5,922 nucleotides of DNA from Acidimicrobiaceae bacterium. Its GTDB lineage: Bacteria > Actinomycetota > Acidimicrobiia > Acidimicrobiales > RAAP-2. This document shows, piece after piece, positions 1 to 4,929 of this stretch; position 1 is the stretch's first letter; each line of letters starts with the position of its first letter. The position numbers and the translations under genes were made by a program. Location of the stretch: NCBI GenBank assembly GCA_003164275.1, contig PLSY01000246.1, positions 183 through 6,104 on the forward strand, read 5' to 3'. The notes beneath the pieces were generated by a model. It had not been told where the DNA came from. It was given only the letters and a program-made list of their open reading frames with translations, and did no database searches.

Positions 1-1
1 C

Positions 2-526
2 GCCAACCGGACCGACTTCGACCTGAAGGCCCATGCCGCCGCGTCCGGGGAGAGGCTGGAGTACTTCGACCAGCCGTCGGGCGAGCGCTACGTGCCTTAC
101 GTCATCGAGCCGGCGGCCGGCGCCACGAGGACCATGATGGCCTTCTTGCTGTCCGCCTACCACGAGGACGAGGTGGGCGGCGAGGCCCGCACCGTCCTGC
201 GCCTGCACCCGAAGCTCGCCCCCTATCAGGTCGGGGTCCTTCCGTTGTCGAAAAAGGAGACGCTGGAGCCGTTGGCGAGGGAGGTGCTCCACTCGCTGCA
301 GCCGCATTTCATGTGCGACTACGACCTCACCCAGTCGATCGGCAAGCGCTACCGCCGCCAAGACGAGGTCGGCACGCCATGGTGTGTGACCGTCGACTTC
401 GACTCGCTGGAGGACCGGGCCGTGACCGTCAGGGACCGGGACTCGACCGAGCAGGTGAGGGTCCCGATCGACGCGCTGGTGGCTGAGCTGCGCGGCCGGA
501 TGGACCGGGCCGAGGCCGGCGCCTGA
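2..526 (+). CDS. glyS: Glycyl-tRNA synthetase, single-chain class II type, C-terminal part (5' end outside window)
   Basis: The enzyme charges tRNA-Gly with glycine using ATP in the cytoplasm. The visible 174 residues open with ANRTDFDL, matching the GIANRTDFDL segment of dimeric (eukaryote/actinobacteria-type) GlyRS. Class II motif 3 follows as VIEPAAGATR, with its ATP-binding Arg at fragment residue 43. The anticodon-binding domain begins near residue 67 (LHPKLAPYQVGVLPL) and includes YDLTQSIGKRYRRQDEVGTPWCVTVD, split here as DLTQSIGKRYRRQDE and GTPWCVTVD, a hallmark of the family. The frame is open from base 2, so the GTG at 92 is an internal Val and not a start. The gene ends with TGA at 524-526 after a short acidic/Ala tail, the normal end for this family. 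The next gene starts 54 bases later. The family call is near certain. The N-terminal half, with motifs 1 and 2, lies to the left of the window. Confidence 0.97.
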   Translation, partial: ANRTDFDLKAHAAASGERLEYFDQPSGERYVPYVIEPAAGATRTMMAFLLSAYHEDEVGGEARTVLRLHPKLAPYQVGVLPLSKKETLEPLAREVLHSLQPHFMCDYDLTQSIGKRYRRQDEVGTPWCVTVDFDSLEDRAVTVRDRDSTEQVRVPIDALVAELRGRMDRAEAGA

Positions 527-580
527 GGGCAGGGCGCCGCCATCACCGCGTCATGGGGCCGACCATGGGATCATCGCCAG

Positions 581-2593
581 GTGAACCTCGGACGCTGTCG
601 CGCACCGGCCCGGATCGGCGTGGCCCTGCTCGTCGTGGCGCCGCTGGTCATCGTGGCCTCCCTCGCCGCGACCGGTGGCGCCCTGGCCGTAGCGGCGAGC
701 GCCAACCCCTACCAGGTGACCCTGGTGGCCAGGGAGTGCCCGGCCTACACCGACATCACGGCGAACCTCGCCCGCAACAACATTCAAGAGAGCCTGCAGG
801 ATCTCGGCGCCGACACCGCCTACCAGCCGGGGCAGCCAATCTCCCCGTCCGTCGAGGCCCCGCACCAACCGAGCTGCACGCCCCTCAGCGGCTGGAAGTT
901 CACCTTCGGCAACGGCATCAACGGCCAGGCGCCGGGGACCAACCTCTCCATCGTGCGCAACCCGACGACCGTCGCCACCACCCAGGCATCGGTCCCCCTC
1001 CTCGACGCCCAGGGCAACGCCACCGGCCAGTCGATCGCCGGGGCGACGACCGTGGCCCTCACCCCCGACCAGGTCACCGCCGCCCTCGGGCACAACCTGT
1101 GGATCCAGGGCGGCACGACCAGCGACCCGCCGGTCACGTCCTCGTTCGGGAGCCGCTACGCCTTCGGCGCGCTGCGGTGCGCCATCGACAACTACAACGG
1201 CGACAACGTGGAGTGGGTCGGATTCCCCTCGGGCACCACCAATGTCTTTTGTTACTACTACGCCGTCGACCAGGCACCGGCGCCGGGGACCATCGTCGTC
1301 CAAAAGCAGCTGGCGGCAGGGGAGACCGGGTCGGACATCTTCCAGTTCACCGGCACCGTCTCCTACAACCCGGGAGGGAACTTCGAGGTACCGGCCAACC
1401 AATCGGTGTCGTTCGTCCGTGACTCAGGGGTGGACTGGAACTTTCGGGAGCGGGTCGCCCCGGACCCACTGGCCGACCCGGCCTTCAGCTTCACCTCGGT
1501 GACCTGTACGAGCACTGACGGCCAGAGCACCTTTCCGGGGTCGACGTTCCCGTCGGCCAACCCCTTCGTCTCGGTCGACCTGGCGCCCGGCGACCGGGTG
1601 GTCTGCACCTATGTGAACACACGGAACCTCACCGATCTCGGCGTGCTGAAGCGGACCACCGGAGGCGTCGGCGGCCCCTTCGCCTTCACCGTGACCCCGC
1701 CGGGGGCCAGCACCCCCGTCCCACTCCCCGACGTGACCACGACGGCCCCCGACGTTCCCGTGGAGGCCGGCACCCTCACCGACGCCATCGCCGGTACCTA
1801 CCAGGTCACCGAGACGCTCCCTCCGGCCACGGCCGCAGGCAGCTGGGCCGTCTCGGCCTTCGACTGCAACGGGACCGCGGGCCCGGTGAGCACCACCCAG
1901 TCGGTGGTCGTGCCCACGCCCAGCTCCCCGGGCGACACCCCCCTCGAGTGCACGTTCACCAACAGCTTCGATCCGAACGGGAGCCTTACCATCACCAAAA
2001 CGACCGTCGGCGCCGTGGGCACGACCAACTTCGTGGTCACCCAGGTGGGCCAGACCACCGTGGCCACCACCCCGGAGGACTCGACCGAGGCCGTCCTCAC
2101 TGCCACGACCACGTCACCTGGCTCGCCGACCACGGCGACCCAGGTGAGCGGCAGCCCGCTCAATCCCCTCGACGTCGGCCAGTACGACATCGTGGAGCAG
2201 GGCCCCGACGACTCGCCCCTCGGTGCGTGGGCGCCGGTGTCGGTCTCCTGCAACGGGGCCCAGAGTGATCCGACCTCGGCCGACGTGCTGGTGACGCTGA
2301 CGGCGGCCGATCCCCATGTGACCTGTGCCTTCACCAATGGGTTCACCCCCGTCGAGCAGGCGGCCACGTCGACGACCCTCCCGACGGTGACCACCACGAC
2401 GCCCGGAACCCAGACCGTCACCACGACGGCCACGACCTCACCCGGCAAACTGGCGGCCACCGGAGCCGACTTCCGATGGCCGCTGCTGGTCGGCGCCGCC
2501 CTCGCCTTCGTCGGGCTGGCGCTCATCGGCTACGAACGCGTGGCCAGGCGACGCCGGCTGCTCGGCCGCCCCGGGGACGACAGCCGGCGGTAG
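581..2593 (+). CDS. Wall-anchored surface protein: signal peptide, Cys-containing N-terminal domain, three CnaB-like repeats, LAATG sorting signal
   Basis: This is a predicted exported protein held on the cell wall by sortase; its ligand or role is unknown. Residues 1-41 form a signal peptide: Arg5/7/11, then hydrophobic 12-39, with likely cleavage after AASA (residue 41). Residues 42-236 are a domain I cannot name, with cysteines 53, 99, 200 and 224; its end (SRYAFGALRCAIDN, NGDNVEW, FCYYYAVD) resembles segments I recall from other actinobacterial surface proteins. Three prealbumin/CnaB-like repeats follow at about 237-349, 350-466 and 467-591, each ending in C-x-(F/Y)-x-N. Residues 592-623 are a Thr-rich stalk. 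LAATG at 624-628 is followed by a membrane helix (about 633-651) and an Arg-rich tail. LAxTG is the motif of class E sortases; no sortase is in the window. The GTG start at 581 is chosen because it sits just before the signal peptide and no in-frame ATG lies near; a weak GGGA (567-570) is the only ribosome-site candidate. Architecture is certain, function is not. Confidence 0.93.
   Translation: MNLGRCRAPARIGVALLVVAPLVIVASLAATGGALAVAASANPYQVTLVARECPAYTDITANLARNNIQESLQDLGADTAYQPGQPISPSVEAPHQPSCTPLSGWKFTFGNGINGQAPGTNLSIVRNPTTVATTQASVPLLDAQGNATGQSIAGATTVALTPDQVTAALGHNLWIQGGTTSDPPVTSSFGSRYAFGALRCAIDNYNGDNVEWVGFPSGTTNVFCYYYAVDQAPAPGTIVVQKQLAAGETGSDIFQFTGTVSYNPGGNFEVPANQSVSFVRDSGVDWNFRERVAPDPLADPAFSFTSVTCTSTDGQSTFPGSTFPSANPFVSVDLAPGDRVVCTYVNTRNLTDLGVLKRTTGGVGGPFAFTVTPPGASTPVPLPDVTTTAPDVPVEAGTLTDAIAGTYQVTETLPPATAAGSWAVSAFDCNGTAGPVSTTQSVVVPTPSSPGDTPLECTFTNSFDPNGSLTITKTTVGAVGTTNFVVTQVGQTTVATTPEDSTEAVLTATTTSPGSPTTATQVSGSPLNPLDVGQYDIVEQGPDDSPLGAWAPVSVSCNGAQSDPTSADVLVTLTAADPHVTCAFTNGFTPVEQAATSTTLPTVTTTTPGTQTVTTTATTSPGKLAATGADFRWPLLVGAALAFVGLALIGYERVARRRRLLGRPGDDSRR
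1289..2353 (+). repeat. Three tandem CnaB/prealbumin-like repeat domains in the surface protein
   Basis: This marks the coding stretch for residues 237-591. Each unit of about 113-125 residues opens with a beta strand holding a Lys (VVQKQL, GVLKRT, TITKTT). It has a mid-domain Glu strand (FRERVAP, YQVTETLPP, YDIVEQGPD) and closes with a Cys-x-aromatic-x-Asn strand (CTYVN, CTFTN, CAFTN). A second Cys lies 25-33 residues before the closing one. The units are divergent in sequence (shared motifs rather than near-identical repeats), so this is old domain duplication and not a recent DNA repeat. Such stacked domains usually act as stalks that project a distal domain from the wall. Confidence 0.82.
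2450..2593 (+). other. Cell-wall sorting signal (LAATG + membrane helix + basic tail)
   Basis: Codons 624-670 encode LAATG, a hydrophobic helix of roughly 19 residues beginning at Trp633, and a tail rich in Arg (656-659, 663, 669-670). This is the standard tripartite sorting signal. The Ala at the second position, in place of the Pro of LPxTG, is the known preference of class E sortases of high-GC actinobacteria. The expected cut is between Thr627 and Gly628. Confidence 0.88.
2552..2589 (+). repeat. Inverted repeat at the 3' end of the surface-protein gene
   Basis: CGCCGGCTG at 2552-2560 pairs perfectly with CAGCCGGCG at 2581-2589, giving a 9-bp stem with a 20-base GC-rich loop that itself holds CCCCGGGG. 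It ends two bases before the stop codon. No T-tract follows, so it is not a standard intrinsic terminator. It may slow transcription or protect the mRNA end, or it may be a chance product of GC-rich coding sequence for the Arg-rich tail. Confidence 0.35.
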
Positions 2594-2638
2594 CCGACAG
2601 GACATCCGCCTGGTCGGGCACGGGCATCGACCACGTCC

Positions 2639-2644
2639 TACAGT
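2639..2644 (+). promoter_or_regulatory. Candidate -10 element (TACAGT) for a leaderless SDR transcript
   Basis: TACAGT fits the actinobacterial TAnnnT -10 pattern and ends six bases before the ATG at 2651. Transcription would therefore start at or next to the A of the start codon. No Shine-Dalgarno-like purine run lies in the 57 bases between the previous stop and this ATG, as expected for a leaderless mRNA. No convincing -35 hexamer is seen about 17 bases upstream. Confidence 0.5.
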
Positions 2645-2650
2645 GCGGCC

Positions 2651-3406
2651 ATGACATTGTCCCGCTTCGACGGAAAGTGCGCGCTGGTGACCGGGGGAGC
2701 CTCGGGGATCGGCCGGGCGACGGCACTCCGGCTGGCCTCCGAGGGGGCGACGGTGGTGGCCGCCGACGTCAACAGCGAGCTGCTCGCCACCCTGGACGAG
2801 GAGGCCGAGGGGCTGGCCGGCTCGATCGAAGGCGTGCTCGGGGACGTGGGCACCGAGGCCGGCGTCAAGGCCCTGGTGGCCAGTGCCGTGTCCCGCCTCG
2901 GCCGACTCGACGTGGTGGCCAACGTGGCCGGGGTGCTGTCGTTCTCCCACAGCCACGAGGTGACCCTCGACGAGTGGAACCGACTGATCGCCATCAACCT
3001 GACCGGGACGTTCCTCGTCTGCCGGGAGGCCCTCCCGCACCTGTTGGCCACACGGGGCAACATCGTCAACCTGGCGTCGACGGCCGCCCACAAGGGTCAA
3101 CCCTGGGCCATTGCCTACGTCGCTTCCAAAGGCGGGGTGCTGTCCCTCACCCGGGCTCTGGCCGTCGAGTACGGAGCGCAGGGATTGAGGGTCAACAGCA
3201 TCAGTCCTGGCGGCATCGACACCCCAATCACGGGTGCGTTCCACCTGCCCGAGGGGGCCGACATCGGCCTGATCAACCGGGTCACCCCGATCGGCCCGTT
3301 CGGGTCACCCCAGGGGATCGCCGCCGCCATCGCCTATGTGGCCTCCGACGAGGCGTCGCACATGAACGGAGCCGACCTCCTGGTCGACGGAGCCACCGTG
3401 GCCTGA
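2651..3406 (+). CDS. Classical SDR-family NAD(P)-dependent oxidoreductase (SDR1)
   Basis: A cytoplasmic short-chain dehydrogenase/reductase of 251 residues, the usual length for classical SDRs. Such enzymes interconvert an alcohol and a ketone; the substrate is unknown. The Rossmann motif is GGASGIG at 15-21. Asp39 at the end of beta-2 (VVAAD) favours NAD(H) over NADP(H). NVAG at 91-94, Asn116, Ser143, Tyr156 and Lys160 (YVASK) complete the catalytic tetrad. The SPGGIDTP segment after beta-6 and the C-terminal NGADLLVDGA are normal, so the enzyme looks intact. The ATG at 2651 is close before beta-1 and is preceded by a -10-like TACAGT, not a ribosome site. It follows the surface-protein gene by 57 bases, but the two are unlikely to be functionally linked. 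It converges on the SnoaL-like gene with 8 bases between stop codons. Family certain; substrate not assignable. Confidence 0.95.
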   Translation: MTLSRFDGKCALVTGGASGIGRATALRLASEGATVVAADVNSELLATLDEEAEGLAGSIEGVLGDVGTEAGVKALVASAVSRLGRLDVVANVAGVLSFSHSHEVTLDEWNRLIAINLTGTFLVCREALPHLLATRGNIVNLASTAAHKGQPWAIAYVASKGGVLSLTRALAVEYGAQGLRVNSISPGGIDTPITGAFHLPEGADIGLINRVTPIGPFGSPQGIAAAIAYVASDEASHMNGADLLVDGATVA

Positions 3407-3414
3407 GGAGCGTC

Positions 3415-3906
3415 TCAGCTCAGGGTGGAGCGCCCGTCGGTCGCCCACCACTCGGCCGTGAGCTTCAGGCCCTCGATGGACGCCCGGGGGAAGAGCTCCT
3501 CGTAGGTCCGCCGGTACCCGGTGTGGGCGATCCGCCAATCTCCGTCGGACTTCACGTACCGATCGACATAGAACGCCGCCCCTTGGACGTTGATGCCGAA
3601 GTTGGTGAGGACCACCACATCCTCGAGCGCCCACGTGCCTGTGGCCTCTTCTGGTCCGAGCAGGTCGATCTCGGGATGGTGGCAACGATGGCTGGTCAAC
3701 ATGGTGGTCGCCCCCATCGACGTCCGCAGGAACTCCATGATGGCTTCGCGTCCCTCGAACTCGTACAGGCCCCCGCCGTAGCGGGCGGTCGAGTCGGGCA
3801 GGAAGCACGACTCGACCTCGTCCCAGAGCTTCTGATCCAGGCACCGGAGGTACTTGTATTTCAGCCGCTTGATCAACTCGATCTCAACCAGGTCGTCGGG
3901 GGTCAT
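3415..3906 (-). CDS. SnoaL-like / NTF2-fold protein (nuclear transport factor 2 family)
   Basis: A 163-residue single-domain protein of the SnoaL-like/NTF2-like alpha+beta barrel group, whose members are small isomerases, dehydratases, ring-hydroxylating dioxygenase beta-type subunits or ligand-binding proteins. Supporting features are the N-terminal helices (VEIELIKRLKYKYLRCLD, residues 7-24), the LWDEVESCFLPDSTARYGG turn (27-45), the EFEGREAIMEFL helix (49-60), the strand with SHRCHHPEI (His73, His76, His77) and the C-terminal sheet ending DWRIAHTGYRRTYEE. This resembles the SnoaL_4 type. His76/77 and the buried Tyr/Asp residues are candidate pocket residues, but I cannot name a catalytic set with confidence. 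It lies 46 bases downstream of SDR2 on the same strand, so co-transcription is likely. No good ribosome site is seen before the ATG, suggesting coupling or weak initiation. Reaction unknown. Confidence 0.9.
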   Translation of the reverse strand: MTPDDLVEIELIKRLKYKYLRCLDQKLWDEVESCFLPDSTARYGGGLYEFEGREAIMEFLRTSMGATTMLTSHRCHHPEIDLLGPEEATGTWALEDVVVLTNFGINVQGAAFYVDRYVKSDGDWRIAHTGYRRTYEELFPRASIEGLKLTAEWWATDGRSTLS

Positions 3907-3952
3907 GGCCGGCGATCGCTGGTCGGGATCGATCCGCCGACGGGGTCGGGCA

Positions 3953-4732
3953 TCACCGGAGCAGCTCGCCCGAGTTGACCAGCAGGTACTGCCCGGTCAC
4001 GGCCTTGGCGTGGTCGGAGGCGAAGAACGAGGCCACGTCGGCGACCTCTCCGTCCTCGGTCATGCGCCGGAGCGGGAACTCGCCGACGATGCCGTCGAGG
4101 ACCTCGTCCGAGTTCTTCCCCTGGCTGGTGGCCGTGCCGTTCACGAACATCTCGACGTTCGGCCCCCACATCCATGACGGGATGACCATGTTGAAGCGGA
4201 TGTTGTCGGGCCCGAGCTCGTCGACCAGGTAGTACATGGCGGTGAGGAGGGCGCTCTTCGAGGCGGCATAGCCGCCCTGGGGCAGTGCCGGCTTGAACAT
4301 CGACTGCGAGCCGATGAGCACGACGGATCCGCCACCGGCCTCTTTCATGGCCGTCGCCACCGGGCGGATCACGGTCAGGGCGCCGAGGACGTTGGTCTCG
4401 AAGGCCTGGCGCCAGGCGTCGAACTTCAAGTCGTAGAGCCCGCCCCAGACGTTTTCGAACGCCGCCACCTGGATGAGGGCGTCGACCGCCCCGAACCGGG
4501 ACTTGGCCTGCTCGACCAGGGCCTCGCAGGAGTCCGGGTCGGTGATGTCGGTGACCTGGGTGGCCACCCGCTCGCCGCTGGGGTCGAGCTCTTGCGCAGT
4601 CGTCTCGAGCGTGGCGGCGGTACGGGCCGCCAGGACCACGTTCGCCCCGTCACGTAGGGCACTGGCCGCACACTCACGGCCGAGGCCCACGCCGACGCCG
4701 GTCACGATGACTGTCTTCCCCCCCAGGATCAT
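3953..4732 (-). CDS. Divergent SDR-family oxidoreductase (SDR2)
   Basis: A cytoplasmic SDR of 259 residues, substrate unknown. The cofactor loop is TGVGVGLGR (Gly12, Gly16, Gly18), and Arg37 after beta-2 (VVLAAR) suggests NADP(H), though some NAD enzymes also have Arg here. Asn114, Ser142 (IGSQSM), Tyr155 and Lys159 (YAASK) give a full catalytic tetrad. The normally conserved NNAG after beta-4 reads QVAA (88-91), and the loop after beta-6 has IPSWMWGPNVEMF, longer and more aromatic than the usual PG-x-x-x-T. The C-terminus GQYLLVNSGELL replaces the common GxxxxVDGG. The start at 4732 is forced by an in-frame TAG nine bases upstream. It is the first gene of a minus-strand pair with the SnoaL-like gene and diverges from ppdK. 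SDR identity is certain; the subfamily is not. Confidence 0.95.
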   Translation of the reverse strand: MILGGKTVIVTGVGVGLGRECAASALRDGANVVLAARTAATLETTAQELDPSGERVATQVTDITDPDSCEALVEQAKSRFGAVDALIQVAAFENVWGGLYDLKFDAWRQAFETNVLGALTVIRPVATAMKEAGGGSVVLIGSQSMFKPALPQGGYAASKSALLTAMYYLVDELGPDNIRFNMVIPSWMWGPNVEMFVNGTATSQGKNSDEVLDGIVGEFPLRRMTEDGEVADVASFFASDHAKAVTGQYLLVNSGELLR

Positions 4733-4740
4733 CTCCTTCT
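4733..4740 (-). promoter_or_regulatory. Shine-Dalgarno sequence abutting the SDR2 start codon
   Basis: Read on the minus strand, AGAAGGAG runs directly into ATG with no spacer. An in-frame stop (TAG, 4744-4742) rules out an upstream start. The next in-frame GTG, codon 10, would remove the first Rossmann strand. The start therefore looks right even though the spacing is shorter than the usual 5-9 bases. Confidence 0.6.
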
Positions 4741-4748
4741 TCTAGCAC

Positions 4749-4777
4749 GACGGTGATGACGACGGTGATGACGACGG
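4749..4777. repeat. Short tandem repeat, 12-bp unit GACGGTGATGAC, about 2.4 copies
   Basis: GACGGTGATGAC occurs at 4749-4760 and again at 4761-4772, with a partial third copy GACGG at 4773-4777. It lies just upstream of SDR2, in its presumed 5' leader. Purely seen in the sequence; no function is known to me. Confidence 0.85.
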
Positions 4778-4789
4778 AGGTGCCGTCGT
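4771..4789. repeat. Small hairpin in the SDR2/ppdK intergenic region
   Basis: ACGACGG (4771-4777) pairs with CCGTCGT (4783-4789) around a 5-base loop. The left arm is the end of the tandem repeat, and another CCGTCG at 4792-4797 offers a competing partner. No T-run follows on either strand, so it is not a clear terminator. In the SDR2 leader RNA it could fold upstream of the ribosome site. Confidence 0.45.
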
Positions 4790-4828
4790 GGCCGTCGGGC
4801 CGATTGCCATCGAATCCGGGCGCGAACC

Positions 4829-4838
4829 ATTGATCAAT
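4829..4838. promoter_or_regulatory. Perfect 10-bp palindrome ATTGATCAAT, possible operator
   Basis: ATTGATCAAT is self-complementary and AT-rich in a GC-rich setting, and it sits between the divergent SDR2 and ppdK genes. It contains TTGATC on both strands, which resembles a -35 box. On the minus strand it would be followed after 17 bases by TTCGAT. On the plus strand it is 21 bases before TAGGCT, which is too far for a standard pair. A regulator site is possible; the single short site makes this tentative. Confidence 0.35.
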
Positions 4839-4856
4839 CGCCCATTGTCTGCCGGG

Positions 4857-4862
4857 TAGGCT
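4857..4862 (+). promoter_or_regulatory. Candidate -10 element (TAGGCT) for ppdK
   Basis: TAGGCT fits the actinobacterial TAnnnT pattern and would give a start near 4869 and a leader of about 60 bases. There is no good -35 box at 17-18 bases; TTGATC (4830-4835) is 21 bases away. The evidence is this one motif and its position. Confidence 0.4.
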
Positions 4863-4914
4863 TGCCGTCGAGCGCGGGCGTAGTTCGCCCGACCATCCCT
4901 CCCACCCCTTTCAG

Positions 4915-4919
4915 GAGAT
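4915..4919 (+). promoter_or_regulatory. Ribosome binding site of ppdK (AGGAG)
   Basis: AGGAG lies 10 bases before the ATG at 4930. It supports that start, which is also where the conserved PPDK N-terminus would be expected to begin. Confidence 0.7.
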
Positions 4920-4929
4920 CTTCTTCCTC

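Noticed and set aside
92..526. A separate small gene starting at GTG 92
   Set aside because: The same frame is open to the left edge and the upstream residues (ANRTDFDL) are conserved GlyRS sequence, so this GTG is an internal Val codon.
517..539. Hairpin CGGCGCC/GGCGCCG around the glyS stop codon as a terminator
   Set aside because: The stem is 7 bp with a 9-base loop and no T-tract follows; GGCGCC is common in such GC-rich sequence, so termination cannot be supported.
569..574. GATCAT as a -10 box for a leaderless surface-protein mRNA starting at 581
   Set aside because: The spacing fits, but the hexamer matches TAnnnT poorly (first base G), and a weak GGGA ribosome site at 567-570 is an equal alternative.
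551..1402. A 283-codon minus-strand open frame opposite the surface protein, and an 869-base plus-strand frame from 553
   Set aside because: Both are low-complexity shadows; the 581 frame has a signal peptide, repeats and sorting signal that continue to 2593.
3403..3418. CTGAG/CTCAG inverted repeat across the convergent stop codons as a shared two-way terminator
   Set aside because: The stem is only 5 bp with a 6-base loop and no T-tract on either strand; a chance match is likely.
2476..3978. A 500-codon plus-strand open frame spanning the end of the surface protein, SDR1 and the SnoaL-like gene
   Set aside because: It overlaps three well-supported genes, and its translation is rich in Arg, Gly and Pro with no recognisable motif, the usual shadow frame of GC-rich coding DNA.
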